From: JAEXNA01 sp041676625
Lineage (GTDB): Bacteria > Vulcanimicrobiota > Xenobia > Xenobiales > JADMJV01
DNA length: 64,000 nucleotides
Assembly: GCA_041676625.1 (NCBI GenBank)
Contig: JBAYRN010000017.1
Location: 1 to 64,000, forward strand
Direction: 5' to 3'
Shown here: positions 24,090 to 32,168 of the stretch, piece by piece
Numbering within the stretch: the stretch's first letter is position 1
How the letters are laid out: the number at the start of each line of letters is the position of its first letter
Notes under the pieces: generated by a model
Told to the model about the DNA's origin: nothing
What the model saw: the letters and a program-made list of their open reading frames with translations, nothing else
Database searches by the model: none
Translations under genes and position numbers: made by a program

Positions 24090-24301
24090 GCTAGAAGGCT
24101 GACCGGAAACCCCGCCACCATCTTGCTCGTCCATTATTGTGCATGCGAAATCGTCTGATTGTTGGAAATATTCCCGAAAGCGTAGCGTTCCGTCTTCGGC
24201 CAATTACCCAAAATCATCCAATTCCGCCTGCCCAAAATGTACTTCGCAATCTGGGGCACCCTCTGGGTCACCGTCACGGGGTTTCCGGTCAGCCTTCTAG
24301 C
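24090..24301. repeat. Perfect 25-bp inverted repeat flanking a 162-bp core (candidate invertible segment)
   Basis: Arms at 24090-24114 and 24277-24301 are exact reverse complements (gctagaaggctgaccggaaa + ccccg). The identity stops sharply on both sides. The 162-bp core (24115-24276) encodes no domain. In the present orientation the right-hand ORF begins in the core at ATG 24237 and passes through the arm. If the core is flipped on paper, an ATG now facing left at the other end gives MVAGFPVSLLALLLGASLASA in the same frame. Size and geometry match phase-variation switches, but no recombinase gene is nearby. Confidence 0.75.
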
Positions 24302-24629
24302 GTTACTTTTGGGGGCATCTTTGGCTAGCGCCGGGGAGTCTACTGTTAGTTTGGTTTCATCCGATAGCCAGTGGCAAGGGTTCGGAGGCAAGACCTGCAT
24401 ATTTACCGCTGGCGGCAGCTCGACACTCAGCAGCACCCTAACCCGCGATATCGGAGATATTGAATTGGCCAGTACCGGGTCCGGAGAAGCTACGGGCAAT
24501 TTCGACAACTTCACCGGGACCCTCAACTTTACCGGCGCCGGGCTGTCGAGCACCACTGCAACTGTGATCAATTCTGAATTGAGCCTGGCTGAAAGTTCTG
24601 CAGGTGGTTTTCGAAGACATCCACCATAG
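24237..24629 (+). CDS. Possible secreted Ser/Thr/Gly-rich protein, N-terminus set by the inverted-repeat element
   Basis: 130 residues. Residues ~15-32 (GFPVSLLALLLGASLASA) form a good Sec signal with an A-x-A cut before GEST. The rest is beta-strand-like and rich in Ser, Thr and Gly (TLSSTLTRDIG, NFDNFTGTLNFTGAGL), as in surface or adhesin repeats. The present N-terminus, MYFAIWGTLWVTVT, comes from the core of the inverted-repeat element. There is no SD. The last ~20 codons run antisense into the phosphohexomutase gene, so the 3' end is suspect and the gene may be truncated. The opposite strand is also open here, which lowers confidence. Confidence 0.4.
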   Translation: MYFAIWGTLWVTVTGFPVSLLALLLGASLASAGESTVSLVSSDSQWQGFGGKTCIFTAGGSSTLSSTLTRDIGDIELASTGSGEATGNFDNFTGTLNFTGAGLSSTTATVINSELSLAESSAGGFRRHPP

Positions 24630-26886
24630 CTTGCTTGTTGGTGCCGTCGAAGTAGATCTTGGTCTTGGCGTCGGTGCCGGAGGGGCGGATGCACATATCC
24701 CGGATGCCGTGCTCGTTGCCGTCGACAAACCAGAACTGCAACCCGTCCGACCAGAGGGTGATCGACTCCAGGCAGCCCCAGAAAGAGGCCAGGCCTGGCA
24801 TAGCTTGGGAGAGGTGTTCTTTGACCTGCTGCAGGCTCCGCTCTCCGGACTGCAGACTCCGGGCCAGCTTTTCGAACCAGGCGTTGTAGACGACCCGCTC
24901 AGCGATACCCTTCTTCTTGGCCTCGGCGAGTTCTTTGGGATCGAAGATGGCCTCATTGTAGTGGATGATATCGCCCCGGTAATCGATGGGGTTTTTCACC
25001 CCGGATTCCTTGAACACCCGGGCCAGTACGCGGTGGAGGAACATTTTTTCGGGGTTGTCCGCGCCGCCTTCCAGATAAAGACGCGCCGACAGGGAGACCG
25101 CTGAGACCCCGGCTTCACCACTGGATTTTTCGCGCACGGCCACGATCTTTTGTCCCAGTATGTTGTCGATGGGAACCGAGGGCCCCCCGATCTTGCCCCC
25201 CGACTCTTCCCCGGCGTGGTGGAGTTTAGGGTTCCTACCCAGATTGACCCGTTGGCCGGCCTCGCCGGAGACGATCACGTCGCCACCGTTGCAGGTCAGC
25301 ATCTGCTCTTCGACCTGCCGGACCACGGCGGCGATCTCCTTGAAACCGACCGGTACGAAAACCACCGGGATCTTGTGGTGCTCGGCCCATTCGTCCCAGG
25401 AAAGCCCTGAGACGTAGGTGTGGATGTCGAAGGGGTTGGACTTGTCCCAGGTGCCTTCTTCCAGGGCGATGAGGCGATCGTTTTCGGCCAGCAACAGGAA
25501 GTACTGGTTGGGGCTCAGGATGGCAAAGATTTTCTCGGCGCTGAGTTCCAGAAAAGGGATTCCCAGTTCGTCTAGAGCTGCTTGCTCGGATTTGGGTAGG
25601 ACCTGCCCGGCCACCAGTCGGTCGGCATCGGGGTCCACGTTGAACACGATCTTGCCCACGGGGGCGTCGGCCAGAAGGTTTTCGTAGTTGGCGCTGCGGA
25701 CCACCCCGGGCACCGAGGCGTCCACGCTGTCGTGCACCACTTCGTAGCCGCTTCCGTCTTTTTTTGGGGCAACTCGAAAGCCGATGTTGTGAAAGAAGCT
25801 GTCTTCCTCGGTACGCAAAAAGCCGCCTTCAAAGACCTTTTCGATTCCCAGTTCCTTGAAGAGGGCGCGCAGCGATTTGTATCCGGAGCCACCGAAAAAG
25901 TCCAGGCCCAGGCGCAAACCCTTGTCGGCTGCCTCCTGGATCTTTTGCAGGGCCAATTTGCCGGCCGGACCGGTACGAAGATAGTTTCCGTACAGCCTGG
26001 CCAAACGCTCGTAGCTGAGCGTACGCAGCAGATTGGTGTCTCCCCGGGCCGCTAGGTTCACGGTGTAGCCGCCGCTTTCGATCTCTTCCAGGATAGCGAA
26101 GAGGTGATCCACGATCCGGGCATAGAGGGGAGGGAGAAACTGGGCCCCGTCGGGGGCTAGAATCTTATCCGACTGCTTCTGGGGAGCGCCGTGGCTGGAG
26201 GTGAAGTAGTCACCCCCCGAAAGCCCCAGCAGGTAGACCAGAAAACTCCAGAGATAGATGTTCGAAGTATCTTTACAGTGGGGATCTTCGGTCAGGAGCA
26301 CGGGCAGCCCGTGAGCGGCGTAAATGCGAGACATGAGGTCTGAGTAGCGGGGGGTGTTGCTGCGCACCTCGCCGCCCACCGCGCGGACCGGGGTAGAGCG
26401 AACCAACTGGATCACCTCGGAAAGCGTCATTCCAAAGATCTCCTCGACCACCTTCGCCGAATCGCCCATGCGCCTAGCGACTTCCTCGGCCGGAAGTTCG
26501 GGAATCTCTGCGAGAAATTCAGCCTGAAGCTCCTTCACCAGGCGGGTCTGAGCCTCAGCCATGAGACAAAACATGTACTCGTTGATCCGGTAACGGTGGT
26601 CCCAAGGGCAGAGCACATTCTGGTTTTCTCGAACCCCGGCGGTGGAAACCTTGGCTTCCTCTGCGAAGATTTCGATCTGATGGCGCAGATTGATCTTCTG
26701 GGCAAGCTCGGGGGTGAAGGTGAAACTTGAAGCCTCATCGCTCTCCAATTGAAAGGGTGGCGAGTCGTGGATGGTCCAGTTCTCTTTTTCCCACTCACTC
26801 AGACTCTGGCGGGTCTTCTCGAGATAGTACTCGCGCATCTGCTGGCCGGTCATGTCCGGACTGACCGCTAATTGGGCTGGGCTCAT
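24568..26886 (-). CDS. Phosphoglucomutase/phosphomannomutase superfamily enzyme, long form
   Basis: 772 residues from ATG 26886 (GGAG 9 nt upstream); longer frames overlap the upstream gene. All four phosphohexomutase signatures are recognisable in order: phosphoserine loop TSSHGAPQKQSD (about 230), metal loop NVDPDADRLV (about 415), sugar loop GEESGG (about 558) and phosphate loop RPSGTDAKTKIYF (about 732). It is much longer than the usual 450-580 residues because of an N-terminal ~200-residue helical region and inserts between domains. It probably interconverts sugar 1- and 6-phosphates. The Ser in the active loop sits in T-S-S-H rather than T-A-S-H. It is transcribed 50 nt after the fumarylacetoacetase gene. 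Confidence 0.85.
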   Translation of the reverse strand: MSPAQLAVSPDMTGQQMREYYLEKTRQSLSEWEKENWTIHDSPPFQLESDEASSFTFTPELAQKINLRHQIEIFAEEAKVSTAGVRENQNVLCPWDHRYRINEYMFCLMAEAQTRLVKELQAEFLAEIPELPAEEVARRMGDSAKVVEEIFGMTLSEVIQLVRSTPVRAVGGEVRSNTPRYSDLMSRIYAAHGLPVLLTEDPHCKDTSNIYLWSFLVYLLGLSGGDYFTSSHGAPQKQSDKILAPDGAQFLPPLYARIVDHLFAILEEIESGGYTVNLAARGDTNLLRTLSYERLARLYGNYLRTGPAGKLALQKIQEAADKGLRLGLDFFGGSGYKSLRALFKELGIEKVFEGGFLRTEEDSFFHNIGFRVAPKKDGSGYEVVHDSVDASVPGVVRSANYENLLADAPVGKIVFNVDPDADRLVAGQVLPKSEQAALDELGIPFLELSAEKIFAILSPNQYFLLLAENDRLIALEEGTWDKSNPFDIHTYVSGLSWDEWAEHHKIPVVFVPVGFKEIAAVVRQVEEQMLTCNGGDVIVSGEAGQRVNLGRNPKLHHAGEESGGKIGGPSVPIDNILGQKIVAVREKSSGEAGVSAVSLSARLYLEGGADNPEKMFLHRVLARVFKESGVKNPIDYRGDIIHYNEAIFDPKELAEAKKKGIAERVVYNAWFEKLARSLQSGERSLQQVKEHLSQAMPGLASFWGCLESITLWSDGLQFWFVDGNEHGIRDMCIRPSGTDAKTKIYFDGTNKQAMVDVFENHLQNFQPGSIQN

Positions 26887-26936
26887 GTTTTCATACTCCG
26901 TCTCTCCCGCTCCGGGGGCACTCTCCGTTCTCAATC

Positions 26937-28136
26937 TCAGGCCCCCGCTCCTTTCGTCACAGAGCCTCGGCAAGGAGCCAATCCAAAACCAAGTTGGCCA
27001 CCCAGCAGGGTGATGGTGTCGCCGTCCTGCAAAAAGTCTCGCTTCAGGCCTGCGAGCTCCAGGGGTTCCCGGCCTCCGGAGGTGGCTTCCAGCAGGCAGG
27101 CCCGGGCCTCTGGGTCGGGTCCGCTGATGGTACCGGTGGCGATGAGATCACCGGGGGAAATGATGGTGCCGTTGCTGCTGAGGTGACTGATCATCTGGGC
27201 GGCCGACCAGGCCAGATGGTTGAGGTTGCTACGGCAGATTACGCGTTCAGTACCCTCAGCGGTGGAAAGGACGGTCAGCAACGGCAGGTCGAAGTGGTTC
27301 TTTTCCGATTCTTTGAGGTGAGGTAGCGTCTCGTGGTCCGAATCGGTATTGGCTTGTTCGAACGGCCGGAGCGCATCCACCGGCGTGACCCAGGCCCCCA
27401 CGGTGGTGGCAAAGCTCTTTCCTAGAAACGGACCCAGGGGGCGATACTCAAAGGCCTGAATGTCTCGGGCCGACCAGTCGTTGACCAGCACAACGCCGAA
27501 GATGAGTTCCCGAGCCTGGTCAGGGCTCAGGGGGCCGTGGTGAGCCCGCAGCACGAATCCTACCTCCATTTCATAATCCAGGCGGCGGGTGGGGGAGTAG
27601 TGGGGCGGCTCTCCCTTCAAGATCCCCGAGGGCCTGGCTATGGGAGTGCCGGAGACAAACAGGGTCGAACACCTCCCGTGGTAGCCGATGGGCAGGTCAA
27701 AGTACTGCTCGGGGAGCGCGTGCTCGGGTCCCCGAAACAGACTGCCCACTCGAAATGCGTGGTGTCTGCTGCAGTAAAAGTCGACGAAGTCGGTGGGAGC
27801 CAGAGGCATTAGTACCTGGGGGTCGTCCTGGGGATAGGGGGCCAACCGTACCGACGCACCATCCAGATGAAGATGCTCTCCTCTTCCGAAAAGCTCCAGC
27901 AAGCGGGTGCGCAATCGCCTTTGCACCTCCCGGGGAAGTTGGATCAAGGGGTTTAAGTCGGATGCCAGCGTGATCTCAGGGCCCAGGTCGAACCCTTTCA
28001 GCAGCCCTTTCTGGACCAGGCGATACAGGCTGATCGCCTGATCTTCAAGTCTCACGCACAGGTTGCTGGCTCTGCCGATTCGCACGATGCCATAGGGAAG
28101 GTGCTGAAGCGAAAAGGGCTGGTCGATTATTTCCAT
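26937..28136 (-). CDS. fahA: Fumarylacetoacetase
   Basis: 399 residues. It catalyses the last step of tyrosine/homogentisate breakdown, splitting fumarylacetoacetate to fumarate and acetoacetate. Conserved parts are TDFVDFYCSRHHAFRVG (the metal Asp and catalytic His), IGYHGR, DYEMEVGF (two metal Glu) and VNDWSARDIQAFEYRPLGPF followed by LGKSFATT (Asp and Lys). The ~100-residue N-terminal domain typical of FAH is present. Other genes of the pathway are not in the window. It is the upstream gene of a pair with the phosphohexomutase and diverges from aat. Confidence 0.93.
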   Translation of the reverse strand: MEIIDQPFSLQHLPYGIVRIGRASNLCVRLEDQAISLYRLVQKGLLKGFDLGPEITLASDLNPLIQLPREVQRRLRTRLLELFGRGEHLHLDGASVRLAPYPQDDPQVLMPLAPTDFVDFYCSRHHAFRVGSLFRGPEHALPEQYFDLPIGYHGRCSTLFVSGTPIARPSGILKGEPPHYSPTRRLDYEMEVGFVLRAHHGPLSPDQARELIFGVVLVNDWSARDIQAFEYRPLGPFLGKSFATTVGAWVTPVDALRPFEQANTDSDHETLPHLKESEKNHFDLPLLTVLSTAEGTERVICRSNLNHLAWSAAQMISHLSSNGTIISPGDLIATGTISGPDPEARACLLEATSGGREPLELAGLKRDFLQDGDTITLLGGQLGFGLAPCRGSVTKGAGA

Positions 28137-28198
28137 GGGCGGAAGGTTGGAGTTTTACGATTCCGTTCCTTTTCTTATTTCGGACCAGATCCTTAGGC

Positions 28199-28213
28199 TA
28201 TAATCGAGAGATG
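28199..28213 (+). promoter_or_regulatory. -10 element TATAAT 6 nt before aat start (leaderless candidate)
   Basis: Perfect TATAAT at 28199-28204, six nucleotides before ATG 28211. There is no clear -35 at 17 nt. The expected transcription start coincides with the ATG. Confidence 0.5.
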
Positions 28214-28825
28214 GACCCTGGATTGGTCATGATCACGCCGACCCTCTCTCAAGAGACCTTGCTCCGCGCCTACGGATCAGGCTGCTTTCCCTGGTCCGGT
28301 CGACCGGCGCGCTGGTACTGCCCGGATCCCCGGGCGGTCTTCGAGTGGGATCTCATCCATTTTTCACGGCGCCTGATGCGGACTATTCGCCAAGAGGTTT
28401 TTCGAGTTACTTTCGATCAGGCCTTTGCTCAAGTCATCACGGCTTGCGCCAAATTGCACCCCGGGTCCTGGATCGATCGCGACATCGTGGAGCAGTACGT
28501 GGCTTTTCACCGCCAGGGCTTTGCCCATAGCGTGGAGGCCTGGGTCGGCGAGGAGTTGGTGGGTGGTCTGTACGGGGTCCAGATTCGCCGGATGTTCGCT
28601 GGAGAGTCCATGTTCCATACTCGTAAAGACGCCTCAAAGGTCGCCTTTTACCATCTGGTTCAGCATTTGCAAAGGCTGGGGGTCGAGCTTTTCGACGCAC
28701 AGGTTCTCAACCCGCATACTATCTCCCTGGGGGCGACCGAGATCCCCCGGGAGGAGTTCCTGGCACGTTTGAGGCAAGCCCTGGCCGGTCCCGGTGATTG
28801 GGCGGTGAACTGGACGAGTTTATGA
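28211..28825 (+). CDS. aat: Leucyl/phenylalanyl-tRNA-protein transferase
   Basis: 204 residues. It moves Leu or Phe from tRNA to the N-terminus of proteins starting with Arg or Lys, marking them for ClpS/ClpAP. Family motifs: YGSGCFPW, RWYCPDPRAV, HSVEAWVGEELVGGLYGV, FAGESMFH and LFDAQVLNPHTISLGATEI. Length is normal for the short form of the family. The start is leaderless-looking. Its stop overlaps the ATG of an NFACT-R gene (ATGA), so two protein-fate factors are co-translated. Confidence 0.95.
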   Translation: MDPGLVMITPTLSQETLLRAYGSGCFPWSGRPARWYCPDPRAVFEWDLIHFSRRLMRTIRQEVFRVTFDQAFAQVITACAKLHPGSWIDRDIVEQYVAFHRQGFAHSVEAWVGEELVGGLYGVQIRRMFAGESMFHTRKDASKVAFYHLVQHLQRLGVELFDAQVLNPHTISLGATEIPREEFLARLRQALAGPGDWAVNWTSL

Positions 28826-29172
28826 AAACTGAACAGTATGAAGGCTTTGAGATCGTTTACGGTACTTCGGCTAGAGACAATGACAAGATCTCCACCGAAC
28901 TTGCCCAACCGCATGATTTCTGGTTTCACGCCGCAGGTGTTGCGGGAACTCACTTGATCGTGCGCAACCCGGATCGGCTCAGCGAACTACCCCGGGAAGT
29001 TGAGAAGTATGCGGCCGGCCTGGCCGTGACTCACAGCAAGGCGCGCAACGCCAGGGGCAAGATCGAAGTGCACGTGGCCTGGGCCAGGGATGTGAAAAAG
29101 CCCTCAGGAATGCCGCCCGGAAAGGTCCTCCTGAAGAGTTTCCGTTCTCTTAAGGTGTACGCTTCCGGATAG
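28822..29172 (+). CDS. Stand-alone NFACT-R (DUF814) RNA-binding domain protein
   Basis: 116 residues from ATG 28822. It consists of the NFACT-R domain found at the C-terminus of RqcH/NEMF/Tae2: D-N-D-K-I-S-T..AQPHDFWFHAAGVAGTHLIVR, VEKYAAGLAVTHSKARNARG and KPSGMPPGKVLLKSF. In RqcH this domain binds the 50S subunit-tRNA complex during C-terminal Ala tailing. Stand-alone copies are known in bacteria but their function is unclear. The 4-bp overlap with aat links it to tRNA-dependent tagging of proteins. It has no other domain and no signal. Confidence 0.9.
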   Translation: MKTEQYEGFEIVYGTSARDNDKISTELAQPHDFWFHAAGVAGTHLIVRNPDRLSELPREVEKYAAGLAVTHSKARNARGKIEVHVAWARDVKKPSGMPPGKVLLKSFRSLKVYASG

Positions 29173-29212
29173 AGGAGCAGGGTAGCGAGAGAGCGCGTTT
29201 AACCCATACATC

Positions 29213-29701
29213 ATGGGAAAGATCGCCTGTCCGGCCTGCAAAAACGTACCTCTCGACTTGATCACCGACAGCCAGTCGGGGCTTGAATTAGATACCTGTC
29301 CGAACTGTCTGGGGGTCTGGTTTGACGCCGCCGAACTCAAGGACTTTTACTCCTCCGAGGAGCTGAAGAAGCGTCTGACCCCGGTGGGGGGTGGTTCCGT
29401 GCACCACACCTACGAGATCTCAAGCCAGGCTCGGCGCTGCCCTCGCTGTCGAAAGGCCATGGACCGACCCCACGTCGGGGGCATCGCCCTGGATGTCTGT
29501 CGCCACTGCCGGGGGGTGTGGTTTGATCACGGTGAGTTGCGAAAGATCACCGAGATCCACAAGACCCGGGGGCTTAAGGGCGACGAGATCGTGACTGAAC
29601 AGGTCCGCCAGGGCATGCGGGGTAAAAGCCAGGGTGGGGGCGGGACCATGGAAGTCCTGGGCTGGTTTCTGAATTCTTTTTTGAGCACCAAACTCCGATA
29701 A
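29213..29701 (+). CDS. Double zf-TFIIB zinc-ribbon protein
   Basis: 162 residues with two zinc ribbons: C-P-A-C...LDTCPNCLGVWFDAAEL (about 6-45) and C-P-R-C...LDVCRHCRGVWFDHGEL (about 78-115). Each has the C-x-x-C/C-x-x-C ligands and the G-V-W-F-D-x-x-E-L tail of the zf-TFIIB family. The function of bacterial members is unknown; RNA-polymerase or nucleic-acid contact is often assumed. The C-terminal ~45 residues are Gly-rich and end in a hydrophobic helix (MEVLGWFLNSFLST). A bidirectional terminator follows. Confidence 0.88.
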   Translation: MGKIACPACKNVPLDLITDSQSGLELDTCPNCLGVWFDAAELKDFYSSEELKKRLTPVGGGSVHHTYEISSQARRCPRCRKAMDRPHVGGIALDVCRHCRGVWFDHGELRKITEIHKTRGLKGDEIVTEQVRQGMRGKSQGGGGTMEVLGWFLNSFLSTKLR

Positions 29702-29704
29702 TGA

Positions 29705-29730
29705 AAAGAAGCCGCGCAGGCGGCTTCTTT
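29705..29730. terminator. Bidirectional intrinsic terminator
   Basis: An 11-bp perfect stem (aaagaagccgc / gcggcttcttt) with a GCAG loop, between the convergent zf-TFIIB gene and the secreted calcium-binding gene. The stem ends in T-rich sequence in both directions. Confidence 0.85.
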
Positions 29731-29751
29731 CGGACTCGGTAAAACCGGGTG

Positions 29752-30912
29752 TTAGACTTTTTTAGGAGCCAATCGCACCCTGTTGAGTTCATAAGTCTGG
29801 GGCCACCAGTCAAACATCCGCTCCGTCTGCCCGTCTTTTACAAAAGAAGCCACGAAGTTCTTGTGCTTGACCGATAACTCGGTGATGTTGTGCTCAGCCA
29901 GGCTCTTGACCTCGCCTTTTTGGGGTCTCGCGTCTGAGTTCAGGTCGGTCCAGACCATAAGTCCGTCCAACTCCGCCCCGCTGATCTTGCCGTCGTTGTT
30001 GGTGTCTTTGGCCCTGAGGGCCTCGTATCCGTTGCTAAAGCCGGTGGCGGTACCGAACAGGTTCGTGCCGTCGATCGAGCCGTCGGCGTTCGGTTCGCAC
30101 AGGATACCGTCGTCAGGACCGGGCCACTCCATCAAGACTGGAAACCGGTCGCCGTGAAAGTCGAAGAACGCCATGCGGTCCCGGTGGGGGGCGCTGTGGG
30201 GTAACCATTCGCCGCCCGAAGCCTGGATGGCACCGTCTCCATCCATATCCAGCAACAGGGGGCTGATCGTCCGCAAGGCCGAGACCGTCCATACCGCGAT
30301 AGAGTTGTATTCGTTGGTGGTGATGGCGTCGACAAAGGTCGTCGTGGTGGTCACGTGGTTGACGTCGATGTTGATGTCGTTGATGGCGATCCAGGTGCTG
30401 TAGTCGTTGGGATTTCCAATGTAATCTACGTTTACCTGGGCTCCATGGGCGTCCACGGTCTTCTCGAAAGCTGTGTCCTGACCGGTCTGGACCTCCTCAT
30501 AGTTCTGCGAGACCAGTTCCTGGTGCTCTCCTGTCTTCTCGTCTTGAAGAATCTCAAAGTGCTGGAAATTTCTTCCCGGCATGGCTGTCAGATCCTCAAG
30601 TTGTGTCTTCACATCGGCCAACGCGGCAGCAAACTCTGCGTCTGACACCGTGACCTCAATCTCCCAAAACTTCGGCGGCACTTTGGTGTCCCAAATATTG
30701 CGCTGCTCGGCTTTCCCCACAATCTCCCAGAGCGATTCAAGAATGACATCATTGATGATTTCAGTCACATCGGTCAAGTTCACAGTCTCGTTGGTCACAT
30801 TGACTTTGATGGTCCCATCCCCGGGTACGTTGGCTGCAACAGGTGCAACCAGAGCGCAAGCAAACCCCAGGACAAAAAGTTTCCGACGAAACCTCTTAAA
30901 GAGTTTTTTCAT
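29752..30912 (-). CDS. Secreted protein with RTX-associated calcium-binding (EF-hand-like) C-terminal domain
   Basis: 386 residues. Signal peptide KKLFKRFRRKLFVLGFACAL with a cut near VAANVPG. The C-terminal ~190 residues match the module found beside RTX/VCBS repeats in large secreted proteins: PLLLDMDGDGAIQ, FFDFHGDRFPVLMEW, GPDDGILCEPNADGSIDG, LFG, GYEALRAKDTNNDGKISGAEL and VWTDLNSDARPQKGEV. Several D-x-D-x-D-G loops should bind calcium. The N-terminal half (residues ~30-200) is helical/coiled and unassigned. There are no GGxGxD nonapeptides. A GGAGGG SD precedes the ATG. Confidence 0.8.
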   Translation of the reverse strand: MKKLFKRFRRKLFVLGFACALVAPVAANVPGDGTIKVNVTNETVNLTDVTEIINDVILESLWEIVGKAEQRNIWDTKVPPKFWEIEVTVSDAEFAAALADVKTQLEDLTAMPGRNFQHFEILQDEKTGEHQELVSQNYEEVQTGQDTAFEKTVDAHGAQVNVDYIGNPNDYSTWIAINDINIDVNHVTTTTTFVDAITTNEYNSIAVWTVSALRTISPLLLDMDGDGAIQASGGEWLPHSAPHRDRMAFFDFHGDRFPVLMEWPGPDDGILCEPNADGSIDGTNLFGTATGFSNGYEALRAKDTNNDGKISGAELDGLMVWTDLNSDARPQKGEVKSLAEHNITELSVKHKNFVASFVKDGQTERMFDWWPQTYELNRVRLAPKKV

Positions 30913-30994
30913 GTGGTTAGGCCCTCCTAGGCTGTCTTATCATAGCAAACTCGTCCCTGCTGATAAAGGGTTTCGGCATGAAAAGTTTAGTTCC

Positions 30995-32086
30995 TCACCG
31001 GAGATCGAACAGGGTTATCCCGTTGGATCCTATGTGGGCCATCATCCGGCCGTTGGAAGAGATCCTCATCCAACCGGCTGCCAGGGTACGCTGCTGACCG
31101 CTTGAGTCCGTACCCACCGGCTTGAGTTCCCAGCCCTCCGACTCTCGGGCGTACCAGGTATTCAAACGGCCATAGGTCTCGGCCACCTGAGAGGTGAGAG
31201 CGGTTTTCCCGTCTCGGGAGAGAAAGAGGTACCGGTAGTCCACCGGAGCTTTGGCCAGAACGGTCTGCCGATCGGACCTGGCGTCGTAGAGGGTGAGTTC
31301 AGACTCCTGCATCTCCCCTCGTCGGACCGAGTACAAGAGGCGCCCAGCCCGGCTCCAAAAGCCGCTAAACTTCCACCCGCGATCAAACTCTCGCATCTCG
31401 TTGCCGTTCCAGTAGCTCATGATGGTGAGTTCCGGGTAGCGCTGTCCGAAGAAGGCCGCTGAATCGGTCAAGTAGCCGGCGTGGCCCAACCGCTCGATAC
31501 CTTTTTCCAGAGTTCCAATATCCGAGCTTCTCTGAAATCGCTGCTCGGGGGGCGCGTTCGGCCGGAGCGTGGCTACGGTACGCGTCTCGATGAACCGGTT
31601 CTGGTCGTAGGGGTGGCCGATCACAAAGAGCTTGCCCGCTTCACTCCACAGGACCGCTGGATCAGCGCGAAAGCCAGCCTTTCCCCACTCTGGTATGAAG
31701 AGGTCCTCCATTTGGTAGGTCTTGAGATCGACCATTTGAAAGGTCGTGCCGCGGTTTCCCAGGACCACGAACTTCGAGTCGTCGGGCGTGAACTCGCCCT
31801 GCTCAAAGCTCTTGAGCCCAAGGGGTACAGAATGGGCCTCTCCAAACGTTCCATCACGATTGATCTCGAAAAACCAGAGATGATAGAACACGCCTTCCTT
31901 CTTCTGTTCGAAGGTGGCTCGGTCGAAGGCGGCCAGAATTTTGTCGTTATGGGAGAAGGCGATGGGTTGGAGTCTGGAGGGGTTGACTCCCAAACGCCGG
32001 AGAGCCGCCGTCGTCAACTGGTCATCGGCGAGGGTGGGGGCCGCCCAGGCGAGGAAAAGCAATAGGTATAAGAGATAGCGAGACAA
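30995..32086 (-). CDS. Secreted beta-propeller-like hypothetical protein
   Basis: 363 residues from TTG 32086, with AGGAGG 4 nt upstream. Signal peptide SRYLLYLLLFLAWAAPTLA. Repeated strand-turn units (SHNDKILAAFDRA, TPDDSKFVVLGNRG, WSEAGKLFVIGH, WSRAGRLLYSVRRGE, SRDGKTALTSQV, SSNGRMMAHIGSNG) look like WD40/TolB-type blades. No enzyme motif is seen. It follows the calcium-binding protein in reverse order with an 82-bp gap, so the two may be separate units. Confidence 0.65.
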   Translation of the reverse strand: MSRYLLYLLLFLAWAAPTLADDQLTTAALRRLGVNPSRLQPIAFSHNDKILAAFDRATFEQKKEGVFYHLWFFEINRDGTFGEAHSVPLGLKSFEQGEFTPDDSKFVVLGNRGTTFQMVDLKTYQMEDLFIPEWGKAGFRADPAVLWSEAGKLFVIGHPYDQNRFIETRTVATLRPNAPPEQRFQRSSDIGTLEKGIERLGHAGYLTDSAAFFGQRYPELTIMSYWNGNEMREFDRGWKFSGFWSRAGRLLYSVRRGEMQESELTLYDARSDRQTVLAKAPVDYRYLFLSRDGKTALTSQVAETYGRLNTWYARESEGWELKPVGTDSSGQQRTLAAGWMRISSNGRMMAHIGSNGITLFDLR

Positions 32087-32168
32087 ACGTCCTCCTGAAG
32101 TGGTCGTAGGTTACAACCAGGCCTTTCAAGGATTGTTTTCGGGAACCTTTTAGGATTTGGCCAGATCC

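Noticed and set aside
24090..24301. Interpretation of the inverted repeat as the ends of a small insertion element (MITE).
   Set aside because: No target-site duplication was seen at the arm ends, and the in-frame starts on both sides fit an invertible segment better; a MITE is not fully excluded.
24134..24694. A 186-codon minus-strand ORF with many Val/Pro steps across the inverted repeat and the phosphohexomutase 3' end.
   Set aside because: It runs through the phosphohexomutase coding sequence in another frame and looks like an antisense image of the Ser/Thr/Gly-rich plus-strand ORF; no family.
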